Program-made: the position numbers and the translations under genes
Origin: Zygophlyctis sp. KS116
Lineage: Eukaryota > Chytridiomycota
Reading direction: 5' to 3'
NCBI GenBank assembly: GCA_054661495.1
Contig: BAAFSQ010000028.1
Location: forward strand, 1 to 62,842
DNA: 62,842 nucleotides
Part shown: in pieces, positions 43,467 to 58,200 of the stretch
Layout: each line of letters begins with the position of its first letter
Position numbering within the stretch: the stretch's first letter is position 1
The notes under the pieces: generated by a model
The model's database searches: none
What the model saw: the letters and a program-made list of their open reading frames with translations, nothing else
What the model was told of the DNA's origin: nothing

Positions 43467-45010
43467 ATGGATCAGGCACTAGAAATCATTAAAGCACAGC
43501 CGTCTGCCATTCTATGGGATGTTGGGCATATGTTACTAAATCTTACAAGGAGGGACTTTCTTGCGCTGTTGCCGATTGAAATTTCATTGGCAATTCTCAG
43601 TCTAACGGATGCAGAGACCCTCTCAAGAGTATCTAGAGTTTCAAAAATTCATCATGATTTATGTCTGGACAGATCGATCTGGAGAACATTGTATTTTAGA
43701 AAAGGGTATAAAGTTGATTCGCCGTTTCTTTTAAATTCATTGCAGGAGTTGTATCAGTTTAGAAATGTTTCGGATAATATTTTTGTAAATGTAAATCGGC
43801 CAACTGAAAATTTAAATGATATCACTTATGGAACTTTGGAAAGAAATAATATTGGGAATTTTAGAGGAGTAGACACAAAATTTCAACCATTGGAAGTTTC
43901 AATGGATTTTATTCATGTAAAAGATGGAGAGTTGCTTTCGCCTCATGATGCGGTTGTTGATTGGAAATGGATTTATAGGCAACGATTAGAATTAGAGAGG
44001 AATTGGTCTACGCCTCATAGATTTGATGAACAGTCTGGGCAATGGGTGGTTCATGGATATAGGTCTTTTGAATTTGTTGGGCATGAAGATGCAGTCTATT
44101 GTTTACAATTTGATAGGGATAAAATTGTTAGTGGGAGTAGAGACGGTAATATTTTACATGTAATAAGAAGACACCATAAAAATTTGGGATATGGATACAA
44201 AGGGATGTATTCAGGTTCTTACTGGACATACTGGATCTGTTTTATGTTTACATTATGATGAAAATTATCTTGTTAGTGGTTCTTCAGACTCTACTATTAT
44301 TATTTGGTCATTGATATCAGGATCTCTCATAAAAAGGTTATATGGACATTCAGAATCAGTTCTAGGTATATATAGTCTTGATAATTCTTAGGGATAAAGA
44401 TTGCTCAAGATAATATAATTTCTTGTTCAAAAGATGCAAGTATAAAAATATGGGATTTCGACTCGGGGAGGTTGATAAGGACTTTGAATGGGCATAGAAC
44501 TGCTGTGAATGCAATTGAATATAAAAATGGATTGATTGTTTCTGCTTCGGGAGATCGTACAATTAAGATATGGAGTTTAGCTTCTGGTGAAGAATTAAGG
44601 ACAATTTCCGGACATTTAAGGGGTATTGCTTGTATTCAGTTTGACGGAAAGCTCATTGTTTCCGGATCATCCGATCAAACAATTCGAGTTTGGTAAATTT
44701 TTTTAATTTCCTGATAAACAGGGATGTACAATCAGGATTGCTTCTTAAGACTTTACAAGGACATACAGAAGTGGTTCGTACATTACAGTTTGACTCTGAT
44801 AAGGTAATATCAGGGTCATATGATGGAACTGTTCGTATCTGGAACATAAAGACTGGAGATTGTATGCTAAAACTACCACATCATTCAAATTCAAGAATAT
44901 TTAAAGTAATATTCAATGACACTAAAATTGTTTCATGTTTACAAAGTGGACTCATCGTCATCTATAATTTTGCCCATAATATCCCCCATTATAAAATATA
45001 CGAAGTCTAA
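43467..45010 (+). CDS. F-box/WD40 repeat protein (beta-TrCP/MET30-like SCF substrate receptor)
   Basis: F-box WD40 proteins recruit phosphorylated substrates to SCF ubiquitin ligases. An F-box (LLPIEISLAILSLTDAETLSR, SRVSKIHHDLCLDRSIWR) is followed by WKWIYRQRLELERNW and a seven-blade WD40 propeller: FVGHEDAVYCLQFDRDKIVSG, DTIKIWD, LTGHTGSVLCLHYD, SDSTIIIWS, LYGHSESVLG, DASIKIWDF, LNGHRTAVNAIEY, DRTIKIWS, and so on to the end. Introns at 44146-44170, 44366-44391 and 44693-44721 (25-29 nt) fix the frames. The ATG at 43467 is used; the frame stays open upstream only with a TTG. TGGCGTTTG lies at 43452-43460. The stop overlaps the next, convergent gene by 4 bp. Confidence 0.93.
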
Positions 45011-46737
45011 TCCTCTTCTTCTCTAAGTTTTCGTTTATAATAACCTAAAGCAGCTTTGAAACCTGTTAGATATGATTGATCGATAAGATTATCATCAAAT
45101 TCCCCTAAAGGAGACTCCATCCCAAAATTATAAAAGAGGCCTTGAACAAATCCTTCTTGCCAATTCCATTCAACTTCAGTCTCCCTATTCTGATCAACTT
45201 CCATCATTGTGTCTGGTGATTTAAATTTACTACCAGAAGGAGAGCTTGCTTCATTTAGACGTCTAACCACTGAAATAAACGAGACATCATCTATTCTATC
45301 TGAGAACGTAGCATCAGCTCTAGGAGAATTCATGGTTGCATCCTTTTCTAAAATTAAATCGTCTATAGAATTAAGCTCTGGGCTTCTTGGTTCAGCTGAA
45401 AGAGGAATATTGACATTAATTTTTCTCTTGGTGCCTGAATGATTAGAAAAAGGTTCCTTCCGAGCTTCCAAGACTGCCGAACTCTCTGAAGGTTCACTGT
45501 TCAAATGCATGGATGACTTTCCTTTTTCTATTATTGTAGGATCAACTTTATCTTCGATTACAATGACCTCTTGTGAATGGGATGGTTTGTTTCCGCCTAA
45601 AGAAATCCTTTTAGAAGAAACGATATGTGCTTTCTCTATAGATTCAATTTTCTCAAGAGTTCCAGATGATTCGGGTCTTGTGGACTGATTTTTACTTGAA
45701 TTACTTAATCCATCCATCCCTATATCCCGGACTTGTTTAGGAGCCAAATTTTGCAGATTTTGAGCTATCTGCACTTGCTGAGATTGTGGTAATTGCTGAG
45801 ACTGCTGAGCTAAATTGCCCAAATCTTTTCCCAATTGACCCTGCGTCAATCTTGTCCGTCGATATTCCGTAATATATGCATCTAAAGTTCTCCTCTGAGG
45901 ACCTGATATCAAGCCGAAACCAGCTGGTAAGTGAATTTGATTATAATGCTCATTAAATACCTTTGACATATCAGCCAACATCTTCATATCTTGATGTGAC
46001 GGATTTGGCGATTGTGTTTGAAATGAGTATTTTAACCTAATGTTATTGCCCATATCAAAAAATATAGACTTTTTCAATATAGCAAGAATTAAAGATTCAT
46101 GAGGATCTTGTACTAATGACGCCTGATCTACTAATATCTTGAGCTCCGCATTAAGACTTCTCATCTCCTTCTCTAATGCTGCATAAACATTAGCAAATGC
46201 TGCATTTACCACTGGAGTAGTTTTGACTGCGGTGGGTTGATTAGCTGCTTTAGAATTATTCAGAGTTGAGCTAGGAGGTTGAGTAGCTGGCATCCAAGAC
46301 TTGATCGGAGCTGATTTTATCTGTGGGATTTTACTCTTAATATCAGGCAAAACTTTTAATAGCAAATCGGCTCCTGGTTGCTTTTGAGCCGCAAGCAACC
46401 TATATAGCACCGACTTAAATTCCTTTTCATCAGGATAGCTGATTTGAAGTTGTTCAATCAGAGACTTTGCATGTGCCAATCCAATGATCATCTAGAATAA
46501 TTAAACATTAATAAGTACCTGCGGAAGAAAAGTTTTTGGCAATTTCTGACAGATATCTGGTGGGATATCCACAAGCGCAGTCAATGGATGGGTTGCATTG
46601 ACTTTGATAAAATTCCCAACAACATTCATTGCCGGCTCCTGATTGTGCCGATTGAGAGCCATGGTTTGTGATTTTGGGTTTAGGAGCTTTTTGACAGGCG
46701 AATACGCCACCAATTCCGATAATTTCTCATTTTCCAT
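45007..46737 (-). CDS. Unrecognised nuclear-type protein with Gln-rich middle and conserved-looking ends
   Basis: I do not recognise this gene. Two exons join through a 27-nt intron (about 46518-46492), CQKLPKTFLPQ to MIIGLAHAKSLIEQLQ, giving about 565 residues. The N-terminal 110 residues look folded and helical (YPDEKEFKSVLYRLLAAQKQ). A second helical block (VYAALEKEMRSLNAELKIL, GFGLISGPQRRTLDAYITEY) precedes a Gln-rich stretch, a long Ser/Glu-rich disordered part, and a C-terminal block (VEWNWQEGFVQGLFYNFGME, QSYLTGFKAALGYY). The composition suggests a transcription or chromatin cofactor, but this is guesswork. An AACCTAGTCGC motif lies 15 bp before its start. Confidence 0.65.
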
Positions 46738-46781
46738 TCACTATATTCAATAGCGACTAGGTTCAAATTAGAGTCTTCGGA

Positions 46782-48526
46782 CTATAGAAATCTATTCAAA
46801 GAATCATCAGATTCTAAATCTCCCTTCTTAAAAATCCTCTTCTCCTCGAAATTTTCAATGACCGAAGGGCCAATTTCATTGATGAGTCCTCTAATTCGAT
46901 GAGAAAGTGTTTTTCTGATCTGAGTTATCTTTGTCTTTCTTGAAAGTGATAGCATTAGTGGATATATTCGTAAAAAAGATTCAAAAGCGACATCTGAAAC
47001 TAGAAGAGTAACCAAGGATGCTACAGGAGTTAAAAATATCGCAGAGATTGTAAAGTCGACAGATTTAGTGATAAAATACGCAAGAAATGTGTAAAATACA
47101 ATACATACAGGTGTAATAATGACGGTAGTTAAGATTTTCCATGTCGCCTTGATTTTAAGAATTTATAAATTACAATCACATCACTACCAGTTATTTTTAC
47201 CAAAGATCCTGCTAAAGCTTGTTTTGCTTTAGCATAAGATACATAAGAAGTAACAAAATATATAGGGCTAAAAAGAATGAGTCCTGGGAGAGCAAATACA
47301 AGACATATACTGAAAATGAGAATCTGATTAATGAGACGCATCAATGCACGATATGGATTTTCAGTTAATAGCTTGACTTGATGATCACTTAAACCAAAAA
47401 TATGGAGCATGCGATTATATTCTGCAACGCTGGCTCTCAATGAAATGACTCTAGGATCATCCTTGCATTTTTCATAACCTAAAGCAATCGCCCTTGCAAT
47501 CAAAAGCGACTCTTCAGGAGATATAAATGCTCTTGATGGGGTATATAATCTCCGAGTAGTTTGAATAATCTTGAATGAATAAAGTTTTTTTACCTGTAAC
47601 ATTTCAAAATTTGGGGCATTTAATGTAATTTCTTCCAAACTGTCATGAACTACTTCCATAAATTTACTAATAGCTTCTTTCTTTAAATCACCTCCTTTTC
47701 CATACATCTCGACTATCTTGTCGTCAATAACTATTGGCCTCCCGTACTCTACTACAGCCCGTGATCTAAACTTGTGAGCTCGAAAATAATTAAGCCCAAC
47801 AGGAATAATAGTTAAATTAACCAATGGATATTCTGATAATACATTTAATGCCATAATTGCCACTCCTGGTTTTAAGGGTAACAGTTCTGATCTATCATGA
47901 CTTCCACCCTCGGGAAAAATACCGACGCACTTATTTTCCGCTAATCTTCTGGTCACATTTAGAAACATACTTGACTGATCTACTCTTGGAGTAATTTCAT
48001 AGCCCAGGGCCGCATTATTTGCATTATTTGGGTAATCAGTTCCTATTGGACTTTTTCTAACTTCTAACTGATCATCACCAATAACGGACGACACGACCAA
48101 AGTGTCCGTCCCCCTGATTGATATTAGATCACCATTTTGAATTTGATTCTTAAAAGCTGTACCGATTCCTCTTAAATAATTTGACTGATTGTCCCAGTAT
48201 ATCCTCCCCTGACCAACTTTAGCCAAATCCTGAGGTCGTTCAACAGATATTGAATCTAAACAGCGGGCTATAAACCCAATAAATCTTTTTCGCATGCTAG
48301 AAGCGGCCGCTAAAAAACCAATTCTTCGTTTAGATGTGATCTGAAGCATGCAAGGATCAATAAATTGATTTGCATGGGGAGCGGCTATGAACAGAACGGG
48401 TCCGCTCATTGGAACAAATCTAAATCCTCTAACAGAAACCTTGAAAAATAGTTTAAGTATGATTTTCAAAACAAGAATAAGTAAATCGTACCAAAAATCC
48501 ATTGACGCCCACCTACGCTCAATCAT
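46782..48526 (-). CDS. GPT2: Glycerol-3-phosphate/dihydroxyacetone-phosphate acyltransferase (GPT2/SCT1)
   Basis: This ER membrane enzyme catalyses the first acylation in phospholipid and triacylglycerol synthesis. PlsC-type motifs are clear: PVLFIAAPHANQFIDP (catalytic His/Asp), then GIFPEGGSHDRSELLPLKPG, LTIIPVGLNYFRAHKFRSRA. An internal insertion (RIYWDNQSNYLRGIGTAF ... DYPNNAN) is typical of fungal GPT2. Membrane segments occur near the N-terminus and at ILIFSICLVFALPGLILFSPIYF. A 32-nt intron (47179-47148) joins TGSD to ATWKILTTVIITPVCIVFY, restoring the C-terminal membrane region and tail that ends at 46782. Total is about 570 residues. Confidence 0.94.
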
Positions 48527-48605
48527 TTCTTACAAGTCTACAACTTATGTCTGATCATTGATCTGAGTCAATCCATTTTAATAATGATTATATATATTAA
48601 TAAAA

Positions 48606-50047
<1,442 letters not shown>

Positions 50048-50114
50048 ATCTTGTGTTGGCTGCTTTTATATGTTGGCTGCTTTCATCATATAACGGCTGA
50101 TGATTACTGATAAT

Positions 50115-50143
50115 ATCATTCTTGATGCGAATGCAAGAATGAT
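50115..50143. repeat. Perfect 10-bp inverted repeat (hairpin) in a divergent promoter
   Basis: ATCATTCTTG at 50115-50124 and its complement CAAGAATGAT at 50134-50143 flank a 9-nt loop. It lies in the 260-bp region between the kinase gene (minus) and DNAJC17 (plus), which also has several GATG/CTGAT repeats. It could be a dyad regulator site or a short structured RNA; nothing else supports either. Confidence 0.55.
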
Positions 50144-50307
50144 GCTGATAAGTTGTGGCGCGATGTACCATTGGACAGTAAGTACTTTGATTGGACAGTT
50201 ATGACTAATGCAATTGTATGAATAGAATCAAAAATCTAGATAGATTATTAATGATGCTGTCGATAGTATCATCTTTACAATTTGTCAAATTTGATTAAAA
50301 AGCAAAG

Positions 50308-51087
50308 ATGGAACATGATTATTACGAGCTTTTAAATATCTCTATAGATGCTAGTAAAAAGGAAATACAAAGGGCTTATAGACTAAAGGCTCTCACCTGC
50401 CATCCAGACAAGGTTGGGGATGATCCGAAAGCTGCTGCTCTATTTCATAAATTATCTGTTGCTATAGATATATTGTCAAATGAGACTTTAAAGAGGGAAT
50501 ATGATTTAAAATACAAGGCACATTTTGCTACTCTTTCAAGAGTTAAATCAATGGATGCTGCTAGACAGGCGGCTAGAGAAAAACTTGAAAAACTTGAAAA
50601 AAGTGGGCAAGATAAGGAAGCTAAGAGAAAGTATGATCTAGAGATACTCTCCAAAATTCAGCAGGAAGATAGTCGTGGGATGGAGTTTTTGCTGGAAGAA
50701 TTGAAAATGGCTCATGCTGTTCCTGTAAATGATCGTATGGATGCAATTATCAAGGTTAAATGGGATCAAGAACAATCTGTAGATAAGGAATTATTAAAGA
50801 ATAATATCTCTAATTTGGAAAGAGTCATATTGAGTGGATCTGGGAAAAGAAGAGCTTCCCTAATTTTTAGAAGAGTTGGTGATGCTATATCTTTTATGAA
50901 ATCTACAAAGTCAAGTGTATTGCAGAACCTTGTTTTTTTTTGGGCTAATGGATTTGAACCGGTTTTGACTGTTCCGGATCAGAGTAGTAAACTTAAATCT
51001 GTACAACCATTGCAAGATTATGAGCATTTTACTCTCCTAAAAATGAGAGAAAGGGGGATTCTTATTAGCAGTAAGAATAATATCTAA
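50308..51087 (+). CDS. DNAJC17: DNAJC17/CWF23-like J-domain protein
   Basis: DNAJC17 is a spliceosome-linked Hsp40. The N-terminal J domain is complete (DYYELLNISIDASKKEIQRAY, CHPDKVGDDPKAAALF with the HPD triad). A long charged helix follows (ARQAAREKLEKLEKSGQDKE), then a degenerate RRM-like region starting IIKVKWDQEQ and containing RVGDAISFM, which is the DNAJC17 order. It has a single exon of 259 residues. It converges on CFAP91 with 47 bp between stops. A splicing role fits a genome with many tiny introns but is family knowledge, not shown here. Confidence 0.9.
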   Translation: MEHDYYELLNISIDASKKEIQRAYRLKALTCHPDKVGDDPKAAALFHKLSVAIDILSNETLKREYDLKYKAHFATLSRVKSMDAARQAAREKLEKLEKSGQDKEAKRKYDLEILSKIQQEDSRGMEFLLEELKMAHAVPVNDRMDAIIKVKWDQEQSVDKELLKNNISNLERVILSGSGKRRASLIFRRVGDAISFMKSTKSSVLQNLVFFWANGFEPVLTVPDQSSKLKSVQPLQDYEHFTLLKMRERGILISSKNNI

Positions 51088-51134
51088 ATTTTGCATTTGT
51101 ATTGAAATCTTAAAACTAAAATAATTGATCTTCT

Positions 51135-53593
<2,459 letters not shown>

Positions 53594-53656
53594 AAGAATC
53601 AAATGCAATCGAAATCAAGTTATCGGAAATATTATTGTTAAAGACTGACGTCGCCA

Positions 53657-54738
53657 TCATTTCTTCAAATTGTACTCTTTATACAATTTCTCAATCTTTT
53701 CAACCTCTTCAGCAGTCCCAAGAAAAATAGCAGATCTAGCATGTATAGAAGAAGGAGTAAGATCTAAAATTCTGGAAACACCATTAGACGCCTTTCCTCC
53801 CGCAACTTCAATCAATTTGGCCATTGGGAAGCATTCATAGAGCATTCGTAATTTTTCCCCAGGATACATAAAAATCCCACCATAAAGTAAAGTTCGATGA
53901 AGCTATAATTTTAAAACTTGTAAAATACATCAGCTGCCATTGAACCAACATACCGTGCAGAGTACGGCTTAAATGTTTTTTCTTCTCCCGGTGGAGAAAA
54001 CTTTACAGAATCAATATAACTTTTGACTGCAGGATTAAAAGAACTTGCATTTCCTTCATTTACAGAATATATTTTCTTTTTGCCTAGTTTTATCTAATGT
54101 TACAAATAAAATTACATTCTTATGAGTCAGCAAAAATTCGCCAATATTTGGATCCAATGTATATCCATTTACACTCATACCAGTGGTAATCACCATAACT
54201 GTTGATGAACCATACATGCAGTATCCGGCAACCAAAACGTCCTTTCCTGGGCGTAAAACATCTTCCAATCCAGGTTTATCATTTTTTTTCTACCTTTAGT
54301 AAAATAAATTACAGCCTTGTATATTCCAAAAATTGTCCCAATAGAGACTCCACAATCAATATTGGATGAGCCATCGAGCGGATCAAAAACGACAACATAA
54401 TGTCCTTTTTCTTTGTCATCAACGATTATAAGTTCCTCATTCTCTTCTGAAACCAAAAGCGCCGTCTTACCGGTACTTTTTAATAAGTGAATCATGATTT
54501 CATTCGACAGTATATCCAATTTCTGAACATTTTCATTTTGGACATTTGTAGATCCAGTCATTCCAATTACTTTGAGTAATTCCGCCTTTCTCACCACGTT
54601 CGAAATCCATTTGCATGCGGATGATATCGCAGTGAGTAAGATTGATAAGTCTCCCGTTGCTCCTGGATGCAGTTTCTGCTCTTTAAGAATATCCTGCGTA
54701 AGCGTAGTAATATCGGTCTTCAAGTCATTATTTGACAT
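53657..54738 (-). CDS. FBP1: Fructose-1,6-bisphosphatase
   Basis: This gluconeogenic enzyme hydrolyses fructose-1,6-bisphosphate. Metal-binding and active-site motifs are present: [112 protein letters not shown], and the C-terminal [15 protein letters not shown]. Four exons join through short introns (about 54307-54285, 54104-54076 and 53930-53905); the second could alternatively be about 40 nt. The protein is about 330 residues, normal length. The N-terminus ([14 protein letters not shown]) is also typical. Confidence 0.95.
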
Positions 54739-54809
54739 TACAAAAGTTTGAGAGGGTCAAAAGTCGGTCGGGTTTTAGGACAATTTGAAGCTGCTCAAAT
54801 GTTTAATTA

Positions 54810-55178
54810 TTATACATGTTTCTTTATATTGGTTTGGATTTGTAATTCTTCTGTTGTACAAGATTCAACCTAAAAGTAAGTAAATATAACGATTACCTGT
54901 TTGACTAAATCTGAAATCTGATTACATGAAACACCGCTTAGAAAAGCATCCGATGTATACATTAGTTTTTGAATTCCAAGAATACTGTTTATAAATTCAG
55001 TTTGACTTTTATAATCACAATTAATAACTTGATTGTTTGTGCATTTGTAATTGTGGATATTATTAATATTGTCCAAAAGATTCATACAGCTGTCAATAGT
55101 GTTTTTAGAGGGTGCAGTAGGAGTAGATGCATTCAAAAGAGTCAAAATGTCTGTAATGTCCGAAAATGTAGACTGCAT
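54810..55178 (-). CDS. Small protein of unknown function
   Basis: I do not recognise it. From MQSTFSDITDILTLL two exons join through a 27-nt intron (about 54895-54869; SDLVKQ to VESCTTEELQ), giving about 113 residues. It is helical, with several cysteines (CMNLLDNINN, YKCTNNQVINCD, GVSCNQ) and no signal peptide or membrane segment. The size and helical make-up would fit a subunit of a small complex (kinetochore, BLOC or similar). It is divergent from CKAP5, 51 bp between starts; GCGTTTG lies upstream on its strand. An upstream in-frame ATG at 55241 would overlap CKAP5 and is less likely. Confidence 0.55.
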
Positions 55179-55229
55179 TTTCCTAAAAATCGGACAAACG
55201 CGCACACGTAAAAACTGCAAAAATCGCGA

Positions 55230-58200
55230 ATGGAAGACCATGAAGATTGGTCAAATTGTTCATTGGGTGAAAGACTGGTGCATAAGGTATATTGGAATAA
55301 TTTTATCATATAGTCTTGGAAGGCAAGGTCATCTGCTTATGAGGAAATTGGGAAAAAATGTTCTTGTTTTGAAGAAAATGATTTTTTAAAGTATTCAGAG
55401 GATCTGAAACGGATGGTGTCGGACGCTAATCAAGTTGCGCAGGAAGCTGGCTTGAGTACGATTGTACAATTTTTAACTCATGCCCCAGCACCTCTTTCGT
55501 AAATATCTTTTACTAAACATAGAATTAAATGCACCAAAAATACAATTGTTCCATTGATCGTAAGTAAAACTTTTGGTTCAAGTAGAGCTGGGACAAAGAA
55601 TATGGCATTGGAGGTTTTGATGTGTTATGTAGAATTAGACCACTCTGATTACGTGATTGTAAGATTTAAAAACTTACGGTAGAATGAAACTATTTTAGGA
55701 TTAGATCACAAAACTCCAAAAAATGTCTTATTTGCAGTTTATGCTCTAAAAGAGATTGTGAGGTAATAAGATTAATACCAAAATTTAGGGTGTTTGGTGT
55801 TCCGACAATCAATTTAAAGACTATATTAAAGCAATTGGGAAAAATATTTGATCATAAAGATGTTGCTGTAAGAAATATGGTAATTAATGACAAAATATTG
55901 AAGATTAGGGTACAGAGTTGGCTGTTGAGATTTATAAGTGGATAGGCCCTGCTATTTCCAATTGTATCGCGAATTTAAAGCCGATTCAAGTAATTATATT
56001 TTTATAAGAAATAGCTCAAAGAATTAAATCAAGTTTTTGAAAATTCTTCGCATGGAGCTCAAAAAGCCATTCGCTTTACAAGATCAAATCGAAATGACTC
56101 TTCAACTCCGACCTTAGGGAAATCATTGACACAGGAGACTCTTGTTGCTGCGGAAGAGTCAGATCCAGAACAATTTGATACTAATAGTCTTATTGATCCT
56201 GTAAATGTTTTGGATAAACTTCCCAAAAATCTTTATGATAATATGGTGATTTTTTTTGATTAAGAATTTAGACTGACCAAAAATGGAAAATTAGGAAAGA
56301 AGCCCTTGATAATTTGTTGGAGATCTTAAGCGTTCCTAAATACTCGGATGGAAAATATGGTGAGCTAATTGGTTCTCTTGGAAAGGTAAAGGCTTCAATT
56401 AATTAATTAATTTAAAAGAGAATGAATGATTCCAACATTTTGGTTGTTTCTCTAGCGGTGAATTGTATCGAGAAGATTGCTTTGGGATTGAATTCTTCGT
56501 TTTCCCAGTATAAATCTTCTGTAATCATATTCAAATTTTAAAGTTGTAGATTTTCTCATTGGTTGTCGATCGACTAAAGGAAAAAAAGTCTCAGGTTGTT
56601 GAGGCGATCAAATCAGCACTGGACGCTATATTTAAAGCCGTATTTTATAGTTGAAATGACAATTATTAGGTGCCAGACTTGACTATTTTTATGGATGATT
56701 TTACAACTGGATTTTCGCACAAGAATCCGCAAGTTAGGACTGAGATAATTAAATGGATGTCTAGATGCTTGAGAAAATCCAAGCAACTGTTGAATAAAGC
56801 TGAAATAAAGCTTTTAGCTAATTCATTTCTCAAAGTAAATCAATTCTTATTTTCTAAATCAAAGGGAATGGATGACGGCGCGGATATTATACGTGAGGCA
56901 TCTGCAGAGGCAATGGGAAATTTGATGAAGTTGGTATCTGAAAAATCGTTATATCCTTATATGGAAAAGCTTGATAAAATAAAGGAAGCTAAAGTCAGGG
57001 ACTACTATCAAAAGGTCAAAAATTGCGTTAGTGCTGTGTCTTCTGAAGTTACCACAGTAGCTAAAAACCCATCAAAAATTCATTCTACAGTCAAATTATC
57101 GGTAAGTGGTTTATTTATTTATATATTCAGAAGGCAAGTACACAAAAGAACGAAACCAAGTCTAAGCCAGTCATGAAGAAGGCATTAAATATTGTGGATA
57201 AACCAACTTCTTCAAGTTCAAAAGCGGATCCCATAAAATTTGTCTATACTAATGAATCAGCCGTGGATTGTATTCGTCAGTCACCACTGGCGGAATATTC
57301 AGAACCTCTTAAGGATTCCAATTGGAAACTACGACTAGAAGGTATCTGCATTATTATTTTTAATTTTCAGCTCTCAATCTTTTTTATGAGAAAATTAAAA
57401 ATGATAGTGAGATGGATTTACACGGCGAAGTGATTGTTCGTTTCTTGGGAATTAGTCCGGGGTGGAAAGAAAGCAATTTTCAGGTATGTTTTTTTTTTCA
57501 TTTTGATATAAGATACTTAATTTAATGATGAACGTTATTCAGATTTTGGCCGATTCGAAGGATTCATTCACTAAAGCTTCTGCTTCGTTGGTTTTGCCGG
57601 GTAATCTTTATTGTGATAAGTTTTAGTTCTTTTTGAAAAACTTTCTGATGTCAAACTAAGGAAAATGGCCGTTGGTGCTCTGGGGGCTATTATTAAGTCT
57701 ACATCTATTCAATTTGTCTTTTCCCAAATGCATGCATCAGTTCATTCTTTAAAGAATCCGAAAGCATTATGTGAACTATTTATTTGGATGAAAGAATCTT
57801 TATTGGAATTTGGGTTGAAAAATGTAGATCAGGCTGCACTAGTTGATTCATTGAAAAGAGGGTTTCTAAACTCAAATCAGGCGGTGAGAACTGCGGCCAC
57901 GGCTGCTTTTGGTATTTTGAATAGTCTTTCTAAAAATGGTAAAATCTATTTAGATTAAAGAAAGATTTACTCATATTGGTTAATGATATTAGCCCTCAAA
58001 TGATTCAATTATTAAAAACAGAATGTGAAACGGCAAAAAACTGCACCCAAGCCAAATGCAGTGAAACTGCAAAGTTATCACTTGATGAGAGCTCAATGAA
58101 AGTAGAGAATATTGAACTTCAAGATATTTCTGCATTAATATCTCATGAATTGATTGAGGTTTGTTTTATTCTATATTTACGAAAAGAATATGAATGACTC

